Assembly: GCA_017893485.1 (NCBI GenBank)
Contig: CM030358.1
Coordinates: 147,876,363 to 147,940,362 of the forward strand
DNA from: Hemerocallis citrina
Lineage: Eukaryota > Streptophyta > Magnoliopsida > Asparagales > Asphodelaceae
Reading direction: 5' to 3'
DNA length: 64,000 bases
Shown here piece after piece: positions 53,101 through 64,000 of the stretch. The notes below the pieces were generated by a model. It saw only the letters and a program-made list of their open reading frames with translations. It did no database searches and had not been told where the DNA came from. The stretch's first letter is position 1. Each line of letters begins with the position of its first letter. The position numbers and the translations under genes were made by a program.

Positions 53101-55118
53101 TGTAGCTCCACCATAGTTTTGGGCCACCACTGGGAGGTCTACAAGAGCCCCCTTTTTTGGCTCTCCCTCTCGACAATTAGTAGATTCCTCTGAAGGGGAG
53201 GTGGAGGGATGAATTCAATCATGTAGGAGGGGTAGTTATATGAGTCTATGTATCGATGTAGGTTTTCAGAACCTGAAATCATGTTATCATCTGAGTTTAA
53301 CTCTGAGCAATAATCGTTCAAATCTAACATTCCTTCTCCATCCAACAAGAGGTCATTATATTGGGTGTGGGGGGTGTTGACCTGTGTTCCTTTTCTTGTA
53401 ATTTTTTTTTGTATGTATTTATTTTTCTGAGTATTTGTTCTAATTGTATTCTTTTGTCATTTCTGAACCGTATAATCTTTCTTCATTCTCAATAAACTAT
53501 TTTTCATTTCCGTCAATTCAATTTTGTGACTTCAGTATTTTGATTTAATTTCTTATGCTAATTATTATCTCTAGATGATTTGTTTGATCCTAAATCATAT
53601 ATTTCATGGCCTAATTGTTTATTATTTGATTTCTGCCCTGTTGGATCCGATTTCTAACCAATCTACCCCAATTAGACCCAAAACCCTATAATCCGCCCTA
53701 TTGGATCCTAAACCCGCTACCCAATACCCTTTTTTACCTAGTCTCCTACAAATCTCTCCCCACATTCACTTCTATCTGTCTAACAAGCAGTATTCTCTGA
53801 ACAATTCCTAAATATTACTCTATCTCTTTCTCTTTCCAACTCACCTTCTCTCTCCCTCTTCACTGTGCCGACCATCAACCCCCCGCCGGCCGTCGCACCC
53901 TCATCACGCGCTCTTCTCTATCACCCCGACATCCCAACCACCAGCCGCGCCACCTCCTGAGCGTAGCACCCTCACCCACAACCCTTCATCCCCCGACCCA
54001 TCGTCTTCCCTCTTATCCTCACCGCTGCCCTTTTCCCTGTCGACTGCCTTCGACGCTGTCGCCATCTTGCAGCCAGACAGCCACCGCAAGCCGGTCGCCC
54101 TTTGCCGACATCACCACGATTGTCGCAGTCATCCTTGCTGTTGCCGACTTGTCGTTCCTGTGCACGTGTTGCACGTGCTTTGGAGTTCGTGCTGGTGTGT
54201 TGCACGTGCATTGGGATTTGCACGTGTTGTCGTGTTCATGCTCGTGTGCCGGGATCCGTTCCCGTTATTCTATTCTCGTCAGATTCGTCATCTTCATTGA
54301 GGCAAGTAGCTTGTATATTATTTTTGTTCTTATACAAGTTCAAATACCGCATGTGGTCTAGGTTTCACTTTTGTGTTCATCCTAATTTCTTGATAAATCT
54401 TGATCTCATTCGTTTGATCCATTCATAGTCATGATCCATCATAATAAGTTGTCACACACACACACTACACGAAAATAATTAGTTCTAAATAGATTCTTGA
54501 TACATATGTACTCTTTCGTGATTCATCGTATGTTGTGGATTTTGTTATGTGATTGATGTGCTACATGTGTTATCTCATAGTAGACTTGTTAATACCCATG
54601 CCATGTTGATTTGAATATCTAATATTCATGTTTTACAACATACTATAATTTGGATCTATTGTAGATGAGTCAGTTGATTAAATGCATGAAAGAAATTTTG
54701 TTTCGTTGCAACCCTGATTTGGTACAACAATTTAGACCCCGTTAAAGTCAGTAAAATAAATTATTTTGTGAATATGATTTGTATGCCTTGATGTCTATTG
54801 TTCATAACTTTTGACGGATCTCAATTTCAATTTTTGATGTGTGAGTTATCACTGTTTTACTGCAGCTATGTCGTAATTTCCATATTCTGATTTACGAGAT
54901 CGCTACATGTTTTATTATTTTAGAACTGATGTTTAAAGTAAAATTTGGATTTAATATTATTTTGGGTATGTCTAGACATGACTGGGATCAACCCCTAATT
55001 TTTGTAGAATTATGGAATGACTCTTATAACTTATTTCATGCTCGTGAAACCAATCAATATATTTTCCAAACCGCATGTTGTTCAGTAAAGAACTCTATTT
55101 TCAACCTGATTCCAGTCA
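53101..55118. other. Region without recognised gene
   Basis: A CT-rich GC-richer block (53830-54300) resembles LTR/leader sequence of the chromovirus type seen at 10320-10800 and yields only spurious frames. Four CACGTG motifs occur within 54160-54222. 54770-54910 has a diverged copy at 58050-58180, on the other side of the 2.9 kb insertion. Confidence 0.4.
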
Positions 55119-55226
55119 CTTTTTGTTGAACCCCACATTTTCAAATATTATTTTTATATTTGAAAATGAATTTAAATTTATTTTTGGAGATTTAATGAAT
55201 ATTATCAGAAAAATTTATCTTTTGTA

Positions 55227-55243
55227 CACGTGCAAAACACGTG
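55227..55243 (+). promoter_or_regulatory. Paired G-boxes (CACGTG) in the LTR U3
   Basis: CACGTG at 55227-55232 and 55238-55243, 11 bp apart, about 105 bp inside the 5' end. Same spacing as at 39479-39495. Confidence 0.5.
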
Positions 55244-56254
55244 CAAGTACTTTTGAGAAGTTGGAAAATTTAGTTTTCTTCATGAAAAATCATTATTTAA
55301 TATTTGAGATTTAATTGGTATTTTTCCAAATTTTTCTGAAATTTATTGGAACTATTTGCAATTTTTGAGAAAAGAAGGACCTTTTTGCAAATTTGACATT
55401 TTTAGGGGTTAAAGTGCAAAATAAAATTTCTGGACGTTTGAACAGTATTGATTGAGATTTAGAGTTGATATTTTCTTTTAAATCCAAATAATAAATGAGT
55501 TTTGATGGAATTTCCAAATAATGATCTATATATGTAAGTTTTATCTTGGAAAGGATTATTTTGCAAAATGTGGGTAAAACCCTAATATTCAATCCGGCAT
55601 ATTTAAGAGATTTTTCTCCTAGCCGTCATTGTTGATAACACACAGAATTTTGGAGATTTACTTTTGGTGGAAAAGGGAGTCTTTGGATCTAGCTAAAGAA
55701 GGATTCTTTTCGTGGACTATTCTCAAAATCTAAGGTGAGAGATATAGAAATTGTTTGTGTTTGATTCATGAGAGTGATTTGTTTTGTTTGTTTGATTTTG
55801 TGAGTACTATAATTCGTCTTGTTGATTGATCTACGTGTACCAATATCATGATGTAACGATTGGATGTTGTGAACAATATAGATATTGTAATGTGGTATGA
55901 ATCATGTAGAAATGGTGGATGAAATAGTAGATTTTTATTAATTAAATTGTTTACTAAAAGCATGTTAAGATTTGTGTATGAACACCTGGACATTAGATTC
56001 ATAATTCAGATTTGATTTAGATTTGTGAAAGAAACTTAGATCTTGTAAAACCCTAATGAGAGGATTTGTGATTTAGAATATGAGAACTTAAGTCTTGACT
56101 TATTGATGTTTTGAGTGATATATATACATATACCTGATGAAGATTCGTGGAGATTTATTATCTTCCTGAATACGAACTATTTCCATAACATTGATCATTA
56201 GAAAGCTTCAGAATTTTGATTTTGTAATGAGAACCTAATTTTGAAATCTGTAGG

Positions 56255-56615
56255 CCGACAGTCGACTGGCCTACTGTGCAGTCGACTGGTACGAGCCTGA
56301 CACTTTATTTTAGAATTGTTGAAAATGTTATTCTGGACAGTCGACCTAGCCAGTAGGCAGTCGACTGGTCCACTGAAGAATTTATTTTTTTTTTGTTTGT
56401 AAAATTATTAGTCCTTTCTGGACAGTTGACCTACAACCCTTTAAGTCGACTTATACACTTAGAATAAATTTGAGAAGATTATTGGAATTTACCTCTGGTA
56501 AGTCGACTGATCCCTTCTTAAGTCGACTGTTAAATGACTTAGTTTATTTTTTGTAAAATCTTGAATTTGGTCCTCTGGACAGTCGACTTATCATCAGTAT
56601 GAGTCGACTGGTACT
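56255..56615. repeat. Cluster of GTCGACT motifs
   Basis: At least nine GTCGAC(T/C) motifs within 360 bp, often as CTGGACAGTCGAC or AGTCGACTGG, arranged as paired units 20-40 bp apart. Confidence 0.8.
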
Positions 56616-57018
56616 GAAGGATATTTGTAAACTTCAGTGTTAATTCGAATGATTGGTTCCTCAGATAATTTAGTATATACTTGTCATTCAGTTCAGTATA
56701 TGATTAAGCAATTGACTTTGAGATATTCAGATAAGTATTTCATTTGAGACATTTAGTTGAGCCACTTTGTTTAGTGGAACCTTGTCGAGACTTCTGAGTT
56801 TGAGTCTCTAGTGGTGTGTGACCCTAGTATACCGGTGTTGAGTATTTTGTTGAGGCCAATGAGGCATTTCAGTCATTGAGTTTTGAATTTAGGCCGGTAG
56901 GGTATACCACTCTAGGAGATTTGTTAAGCAATTAAATAACCCAAAGTGATAAGGACAGGCACTAGTGGTGATATGATGAACGAGAACATGAGTCAAGAAC
57001 CTCAGTATGGCTTTCGGT

Positions 57019-57300
57019 GTGGGATTTAATCTCCGGAATTATCACAGTAGATTATTAGTGGTGTGAGATATGTCTCTGGAATTATCACAGTCTTGTGGTG
57101 TGAGACAATCTCCAGAATTATCACGGTAACTACTTGTGGTGTGGGATTGATCTCCGGAATTATCGGAGTCGAGGTGAAGCACATGTGGTATTCGTGTGGT
57201 GACGTGTCAATGTTTCGGTGTGGGATGATCTCCGGAATTATTCAAGAAAAATATCTTGGGTGTGGGATCCATCTCCGGAATCATCGGGCATGTGATACTA
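57019..57300 (+). repeat. Six spaced copies of a GTGTGGGAT..TCTCCGGAATTATC motif
   Basis: Imperfect units begin near 57019, 57060, 57098, 57138, 57218 and 57261. The unit core is constant and the spacers vary from 35 to 80 bp. Confidence 0.85.
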
Positions 57301-58028
57301 TCCATAGTTTATCTTTAGCTCGTAGTAGTGATCGTGTTAGAATTAGTTCATAACGTGGGGATTGAACCCTATGAAGTGAAGACGTTAAGGGCTTGCACCG
57401 AACCTATGTAGAATGGGATGCATAGACTTCGACAAGTACGCATTAGAGAGTCTACATATAGAACTTGCGTTTTCTTGGCTTGGTTTTATGCATGTGGTTT
57501 TATGCATGTGGTTTTCTTGTTTTCTACACATGACACTTAGCTTAGTATCACTTGATATTTTATGTTACCTGTCATTTCGTACTTTCCATAATCATTTAGT
57601 ACTTGTGGTTTAAGAATTTATGAGGTATGATCTTTTATGTTGTTTGTTTATTTTTATATTTCTCACACCATTTATGGCTAACCCCGTTAGTTTTGGGGGT
57701 TAGGGATCATCTCTAGCCTCACATGTTGCAGGTAGTTGTTTAGAGTTGGAGGTGGGATGCTTGAGTGGTTTTGAGATATAATTGACTCATAAGAGATTTG
57801 TGTAAAATTGTGTTAGCAGTTTGAGATAAATTTGTGTTGTAAATAAAGAAAATATATTGAGTTGAGTTTGTTTTGAATTCCGCTATGTTTTGTAAAAGAT
57901 TTGTTGTAATAAAAGTTGAAAATTTTAGTGGTGTTGGTTATGTTTAATATTGTATTGAAGTGGATCAATGGGAATGTGCCACGTATTTTCTATGTTATTA
58001 ATCTAGAAATTCGGGGCGCTACACTTTT

Positions 58029-58552
58029 GATTAAATCTTTGTGAATATGAAATGTAGCCTAGTATGTCTATTTTACAAACCTTTTGATGGATTTGAATTT
58101 CGAGTTTTATTTTGTGAATTATCACTATTTTTGTACTGTTGTGTCTAAAATTTCATATTCATAAATTTGCTGCATCAGTATGTTTTCCAAGTTAAATTGA
58201 ATATGCTATCTGTAATGGAATTTTATGAAACTTTATAAGTTGATACTAGACATGTTAGGGAACCTTACAGATTTTTCCTGTATTTATTTATGGTGTTTTT
58301 ATACATTTTTTCATGCTTATAAATAAAACTTTGTAATTTCTGGCTGAACATGAATTATGTATAAAATGCTGTTTTGAGCCCTGTTTCTGTCGCTGTTAAT
58401 GACTTGTGTATTTGCGCTGGATTTAGCAGAGAGTCTAGTTTCTATAATTTCTGACAGATGCAGGTTTACATTTTTGTGACAATGAGAATCTCGATTTTGG
58501 TGCTGAAACGTCTTGTTGTCCAGAATTGAAAGTCTCGTTATTCTAACTATTA
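58029..58552. other. Spacer, partial copy of 54770-54910
   Basis: 58050-58180 parallels 54770-54910 (GAATTATCACTATTTTTGTACTG versus GAGTTATCACTGTTTTACTGC type), so an older duplication predates the 2.9 kb insertion. No gene. Confidence 0.45.
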
Positions 58553-58964
58553 CTAGTATAATGCACATGCGATGCACATCTATAAAGGTGTGTAGGATTT
58601 TGAGGAAGGAGCAGGTCACCAAAGAGGTTGCATGCAGACAGGCATGCATGCATGCAGACATGCATGCACAATTTATTCATTTTGATATTTGCATGCATGT
58701 GTTAGACCTACTCGTTTTGATACGAGGAAACTTTCTTATGAATAAATTGTGCATGCAAGTACATGCAAATCTATACTATTAATTATTTTCCCAAATCTAT
58801 GCAGACAGGCATGCAAATCTATGCATATTAATTATTTTTCCAATATATGCAAATTACATTTCTGACCTCCGATATTAACCCTATATTTTTTTAGCCTTTT
58901 ATGTTTATGAGGGCATGATAGTAAAAAGCCGCCAAAATGGGACTTTGCTTAATAATAGTATAGA
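58553..58964 (-). mobile_element. Short non-autonomous Helitron
   Basis: On the minus strand it starts TCTATACTATTATTAAG and ends in CTAG after a GTGCATCGCATGTGCAT hairpin, between A and T. 412 bp. It contains a GCATGCATGCAT-rich segment near 58630-58690. Confidence 0.8.
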
Positions 58965-59169
58965 TAAGTTATTTCGTCACTCGATCATGTATTCTATCCA
59001 ACTCAAACTTGATCCCTGTTTCTTGTCCTATTTTTCTTGCCTTGTTTGTGCACGTCTATGCCTGCTTTGATAATAATAACAAGTAACAAAGCCGGGGTTT
59101 AAGGGAAAGACCTTAGTAGTGGACAATATTATAGTTGGAAGGGGCCCGTATTTCCCACTTGATGCTTGA
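58965..59169. other. No feature recognised
   Basis: Short stretch without gene or repeat boundaries. Confidence 0.4.
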
Positions 59170-59282
59170 TTCATGAACCTGTTATACTATTAATTCATGA
59201 ACCTGTTATACTATTTATTCATGAACCTGTTATATTATTAATTCATGAACCTGTTATACTACTACCTGATTCATGAACCTAT
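59170..59282. repeat. 24-bp tandem repeat, four copies plus a partial
   Basis: TTCATGAACCTGTTATACTA units start at 59170, 59194, 59218, 59242 (24 bp apart) and 59270. Confidence 0.92.
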
Positions 59283-60000
59283 TGCCTATTGCATGACGCC
59301 TGAGTACACGACCCTATAGAAACCCACCACTAGATCTAAACGTAATTTGCATGTAAGTAGCAACCATGTGGTAAAATTTGGGATGCATGAAGTGCTACCT
59401 AGATAGGATTAAATACAAGACTTGAGAATAACATGATGACTTGCACATTCCTGTTACCTGTACATGCTACCTGACACCTGTTACATGTTTACCTGCTTGC
59501 ATGCTACTTGAAACTTGTCACATGATACCTGCACCCTGTTATTGTATCATGTTACTTGATTCTGTTCTTGATTAAGAGTTAGCTGCTCTATTTTGATGTC
59601 ATGTCCCTTCCATGCTTACTTCAGTACTTGCTTCTTGTTACTGCTCTGTATTTTATTTATCTATTTTCCGTACTGGTTGCCTGCACTACATGCTGCCCGT
59701 AACTTGCACTAACGAGCATATTGTTTCCTGTTTCTCTTTTCTTGCAAATTATTAAATTTGCCGATTTTGGTGACCAGCTGCCCGAAGGAGTAAGTGACCA
59801 TGTGTTCTAGGCTTAACTAGAGTCCATGCTTGAATTATTTTTCCTATTTTGAATAAATTTGTATTTATTACTACTTAGATCTTGTATTGGACATTTTTTG
59901 TCCCATAACTTATGACTTGTTGTTTCCAGATTTGGTTTATTTGAGATTAAGTATTTTGTTTCAAGTAAATTCTGTTGATTTAGAAATTTGATTCATGCAT
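59283..60000. other. No feature recognised
   Basis: AT-rich sequence with many TACCTG/ACTTG words around 59440-59720 but no regular period and no gene. Confidence 0.4.
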
Positions 60001-63000
60001 GCATGGTTGGTTATTCCCTGCTTATTTCTTATTTATTTCTGTGTATTGTTGAAAAGATCCTTACAGCTTATGAATGGTAAAAGTCATTCGCTAGACTTTG
60101 TCGCGTATCCGTATTCCATATTCCTTTTTGGGAAGCGGGGTATGACTATATGGGGTTGTGATTGGCAACGAAGGTGGGAGGGGACACAATGTCTACAATC
60201 ATAGTTGTAGCTGGTAGGGTGGGGAGGTAGACTTATAAGATGTAGTTGGTGAGTTGGATTTTAGGGGTGCAGGAGGGAGTTTGATGGGTTTGAGAGTGCT
60301 GGCGTTTGGTTCGACGTTCGGAGGTGGTGGAGTTTGTTGGATAGGAAGCCAGAGTCGTTGTTGGTAGGGTGAAGATGCAATGTTGGGCTAGAGCTATCTA
60401 TGAATAGGCCTAACCCACGACATCACTTCCGGGTTGGAGTTAACATTATGCCATAAATAATGTTGTTGGGCTTTAGGTTAGGGATGGAGATAGTAGTGGA
60501 TTGATTGGGCATAGAAGTAACTTTTTAAGAAGGACTGGACTTAGAAGTTTCTAGGCCCAAGTGCCTGAATTGGTCAGAATTGTTGGTCAGTGGGCTTGAA
60601 TTAGGCCCAAAAGCAAAATCGGGCCTATGAAGGATTATAGGAGTGACAGGGCGGCTATACTCCACATTTTCTTCAAAAATAAATAAAATTATAGGAGTGG
60701 ATTTTTTGAATTTCAAAATTGGTTTGATCCAGCTGTTACCACGCTAATTTGGAAGTGGGCTAGGGGGGCGTATTGGTAATTTTGTCCCTCTGTTAAAAGC
60801 ATCGACTTTGGCAGTCTTTTTCCAGTTGTTTCAGCAGCGGCAAGAGGCTACTTTGCAGAGGTAATGTGGCAGTATATGACTTTTTGACTTTTTGGAGTAC
60901 ATGGTGATGAATGATAGCCGTCTAATCTGAGCTTCCAACCATCTTTGCCAATCCAACGGTCGTACGCGATTTGGTGTTTCCAAGCTTTGTTGTTGAGCCA
61001 TCATTCATTCTCTATCCGCTATTCGTTATGTTCACACTATTAGGGTTAGTGGTGTCATTGTAGGAGCGCTTGTCCTTAATCGTTGCTTTCACCATCGGTG
61101 TTCCCCACCGCATGTTTAGAGGAATTGGCCTTTGTTTTCACGAAGAATCAGATAATGTGGAGTTTTTTGGACACTATGATCAAGGTGTATCGCGACAGCC
61201 AATCCAGGTCAGCACATCTAACCAATAATCTGGTTGATTTGATGTTAGATTTGTTTGCCGTATTGCGATTGAGTGTACTGCTTCCCCTAAGTCCATCATG
61301 ATGTCTTCGATCACTGACCGACGCCATGCTTAGAGGGGAAGATTGTAAATTCGGACCCAATAAAGCAACCCCACCACTCCTTCCACCCCAAGGCCTTCAG
61401 GCCATCTCTCGAATTAGAGATGGAAGGTGCCAAATTCTACTGGACTCGTGTTTGTAGCGTCCTTGAGCTTGCTTACCGATGGGAAGGAGATCAGGTGACT
61501 ACCATGGGATAGGCATCTAACATTCCAAACCCATCCACCACATATGCAGTTGTTGGACAAAGCGTCGACAATGTGTACCTCTGATGTCTTACCATGCACC
61601 ACTGTAGCAACTACAAACTAATTTTATAGCCTCTTGATGTTGCCTTCATTGATTCCAATGCTCTGCGAGAGAAACAACTTAACTGGGTTGTCAATGGTGA
61701 TCCATATCTTTACCTTTTCTATCTTTCTCTACATCTGGAATTTCACACTCCAAAGATCGATGGCCTTAGTGGAGGCAGCATCGACATCGAGGGTCCAAAC
61801 GGCAATTCGATTTGGAGTGGCCAATCTCACCACATTCATGACAGTATAGGGAAGATTTCGACCTCTTTTTGGGTTTTCAGCGAGTATTTGGGGTGATCAT
61901 AATTAGAAAGGCATTCTGAGTTGGATTCTTTGCATCTCTTGCGACTCCTCTCCCCCTCGGCGATTTTCCAATCACCTTCAATCTCCTTTGTTTCGTGCGA
62001 CATCACTTTGAAGGCAGGGGCTACCATGGTTGGTGCCTCCACTGCCATTCCCAAGGAGGAACTGTCTACTTCTTCATCTCTGTCTAGAAGTGGTGGTGGC
62101 ATGCTTGGTGGCGGTGGTGGCGGTCAGGGACGGCCCTGGGAGTGGGAAAGTGGTGCAAGCGTACAGGGCCTCCAGTTTTGAAGGGCCCCCAAAATTCAGT
62201 ATACCAAATGAATATTGATTAAGGGAAAAAAATTGTAAAGGCATCACAGATGTTAAAGGGACCCGGGTTTGCATCAGCAGAAAAAAGTTTTTTTAAACTA
62301 AAACTATTGTAATCTTACTTGTGATCAGCCATATCGCAAGAAATATTAAATGGATTGACTTTGATTTCAATTGAAAATGAGTTTTTAGGAAAACTTGATT
62401 ATGAATGTTTAATTGATGTTTTTGCTTCCAGGAATGCAAGAAGATCAAATTTTAGAAATGAGTAATGTACTAGACACTAGCTGTCTTTTTTTTTTCCTCT
62501 TCTTCTTCTATCTTGGTAAAGTCTAGTAATAGTTTCAATTGTTGAAGATCCAATGGAAATGCACAGTAATTTTCAAGTAAGTTTTCATTGTTACTTTTAG
62601 TTTTTAATCACTGTGTGACTACTACTCATTTGGGCACTGATTTTTATTATTTGTTCTCATGAACAGATTGGTTGTAGGATATCTTGAGGCAAGTCTTTGA
62701 CGGTGAATCTTCTATCTAAAGCATGTTCATTATAACTGTAATGTTCGAACATTTCTTTTATAGCCTTGGTGATTTTGTTTAATGACTACCCATAGATTCA
62801 TTTATAATAGAAAATTAGAATTGCCTTTTAAAATATACTTTTTATTTGAACATCTTAGTTATATTTTGCTTTATCAGAACAATCTAGCCATAAAACAATA
62901 AATCGATAAGAAATTTTCTTATATTAAGGCCCAATCTTAAATTTCGCATAGGGCATCTGATTTCTCAAGACCGACCCTGGTGGCAGTGATGGGTTCTTTT

Positions 63001-63545
63001 TTCTAGGCAGCGGTGTGTGATGGTGCTTGGTACGTTGGTGGTGGTGCAATCACCTCGGCGGTAGGAGATGGGTGTGGCAGGTGTTGTGGTGGTGTGGGGG
63101 TAGAGATGATCTCCAGTGGTGGCGGGCGACTCGGGATCCCCTGTGTTCGTAAGGTGAGGTGGAGCGTCTGCGGTGAGTTCCTCTTCCTGCCTCTACTTTT
63201 CATTTTCCCTGTTCCACCTCGGTCCGGATCCCCAATGCCTTCTCCTTCGCCGTTTCGTGCAAGCCCTTCACCGTAGAGGGACTGTTAGGGTGGGTGTCAC
63301 CTCTCTCCATCTGGGGTGGCGCCGGATAGGGACACTTAGGGTGGGTCTCAGCTCTCTCGGTCTGGGGCAGTGACATAGTCTTTTCCTTAGTTTGAGTGCG
63401 ACAACCCATCATCTCTTCTTCTTCAAGGAAGATCTTCAGCTGCTCGTTCTCCTTCCAAGCTGCCGTGCTCTCGTCGTCACTCTCATCTAAAGGAATTAGT
63501 AATGATACTAAATCAACCATTGACTCATAACGAGGGATCAGTACA
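60000..63545 (-). pseudogene. Decayed LINE ORF1-like region, split by a hAT element
   Basis: Minus-strand fragments continue through frame changes. They include an acidic N-terminal part (63200-63545, SLLIPLDESDDES), a Pro-rich part, KVKIWITIDNPVKLFLSQS (61640-61710), VVHGKTSEVHIVDALS (61550-61610), HGSHLISFPSVSKLKDATN (61440-61500), and WVRIYNLPLSMW-type with ARLLVRCADLD (61200-61340), then a Ser/Pro-rich tail (60530-60700). The layout resembles plant L1 ORF1 proteins with a DUF4283-type domain. A divergent host gene fragment is possible. Confidence 0.4.
62125..62979. mobile_element. hAT-type non-autonomous element (855 bp)
   Basis: Ends CAGGGACGGCCCTG and (reverse complement) CAGGGTCGGTCTTGA. 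The 8-bp duplication GTGGCGGT / GTGGCAGT (one mismatch) is at 62117-62124 and 62980-62987. The CAGGGACGGCCCTG..AAGTGGTGCA start is typical of a widespread plant hAT family. No transposase. It interrupts the ORF1-like region. Confidence 0.85.
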
Positions 63546-63549
63546 AGAC

Positions 63550-63890
63550 TAACAGTCTTTACCGGCATTTTTTTGCACATTTACTGGCGTTTATAAACCC
63601 CGCTGTAGATACCACCGGCGTTTTATAAATCGCCGATGCAAGTGTTGCTGAATCGTTTGTCGCTGTAGCTTATGTACATTCATCGACGTTTTTTACGCCC
63701 GCCGGTGTAGGTTAAAACTACACCGGCGGTTGTAAAAACGCCGGGGAATGTGTGGTTTCGTTTGGAAGTACTGTTTTCGGTCATCACCTACACCGGTGTT
63801 TTTTAAACGCCGGTGTAGACCGCCAGTTTTTTGCTGAAAGCTACACCACACCGGCGCTTGTAAAAATGCCGGTGTAGCTATATTTTTTAA
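63550..63890. mobile_element. CACTA-like subterminal repeat region
   Basis: Five or six copies of CTACACCGGCG..TTTT..CGCCGGTGTAG words in both orientations within 330 bp, each a small inverted repeat. This is the pattern of En/Spm (CACTA) subterminal regions. CAGTACAAGACTAACAG at 63540-63556 may be a worn terminus. The rest of the element would lie to the right. Confidence 0.45.
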
Positions 63891-64000
63891 AAAATTTTTA
63901 AAAAATTTTTTTTTTAAAAAAAAAAACAAAGAAACAAAAAAACTTCAGCATTTTTATTAATTCAAAACCAATTGCAAAACTAAAAGAGACCCATTATAAT
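63891..64000. other. A/T homopolymer-rich right edge
   Basis: Runs of T and A around 63880-63930, then AT-rich sequence to the edge. Nothing else recognised. Confidence 0.5.

Larger units (their letters stand above)
55124..58023 (+). mobile_element. 2.9 kb solo-LTR-like element (same family as 3857-7159)
   Basis: Starts TGTTGAACCCCACA and ends GGGGCGCTACA. Target duplication CTTTT at 55119-55123 and 58024-58028. No coding sequence. Shares the GGATTGAACCCTATG...ATGGGATGCATAG block (57357-57425) with the other two copies. Contains GTCGACTGG repeats and a run of TCTCCGGAATTATC units. Confidence 0.82.

Overview
This is plant nuclear DNA, very probably a eudicot. Genes are sparse, introns are large, and retrotransposons, MITEs, Helitrons and hAT/Mutator-type elements fill most of the window. 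The only host gene I recognise is on the minus strand: the 5' part of the nuclear-pore anchor gene NUA, the plant homologue of TPR/Mlp. I could place 18 consecutive in-phase exons, from the start codon at 26982 down to 1129. They encode about the first 670 residues of a long coiled-coil nuclear-basket protein. The gene continues past the left edge.

NUA region (1-27 kb): thirteen introns are shorter than 250 bp. Four (introns 2, 3, 6 and 9) are 4.9-6.0 kb and carry nearly all the intragenic insertions. Intron 9 holds a divergent split LTR with a 3.3 kb solo-LTR-like element inside it. Intron 6 holds a short non-autonomous Ty3/gypsy chromovirus (gag joined to an integrase tail and chromodomain) whose 3' LTR contains a 500-N gap. 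Intron 3 holds two hAT-type elements and three foldback MITEs strung between (TA)n tracts. Intron 2 holds a complete TRIM, a Helitron and a Mutator-type MITE. A sister MITE lies 62 bp upstream of the NUA start codon.

Transposon tower (27755-44697): a minus-strand Ty1/copia element with 140-bp LTRs and TSD GACTT has been entered twice by one Ty3/gypsy family resembling the Tat lineage: a full element (28185-40055, TSD ACAGC) and a solo LTR (41006-41822, TSD GCGGA). The right LTR of the full element is itself split by a 3.4 kb solo-LTR-like element (TSD ATTTA). The gypsy copy keeps a 948-codon open RT-RNase H-integrase frame, has lost most of gag, carries a plus-strand (antisense) coiled-coil gene fragment with a plausible intron, and has an 88-bp tandem array with a 176-bp A-B dimer pattern.

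Right part (44.7-64 kb): a decayed L1-type LINE on the minus strand (3' end near 45.03 kb, endonuclease near 52.3-53.0 kb) is interrupted by a degenerate Sirevirus-like copia element. Then come a 2.9 kb solo-LTR-like element (55124-58023), a minus-strand Helitron (58553-58964), a decayed LINE ORF1-like region split by a hAT element (62125-62979), and CACTA-like subterminal repeats at the right edge. No tRNA, rRNA or CRISPR locus and no other intact host gene was found. The most interesting features concern transposon structure; I saw no new cellular system.
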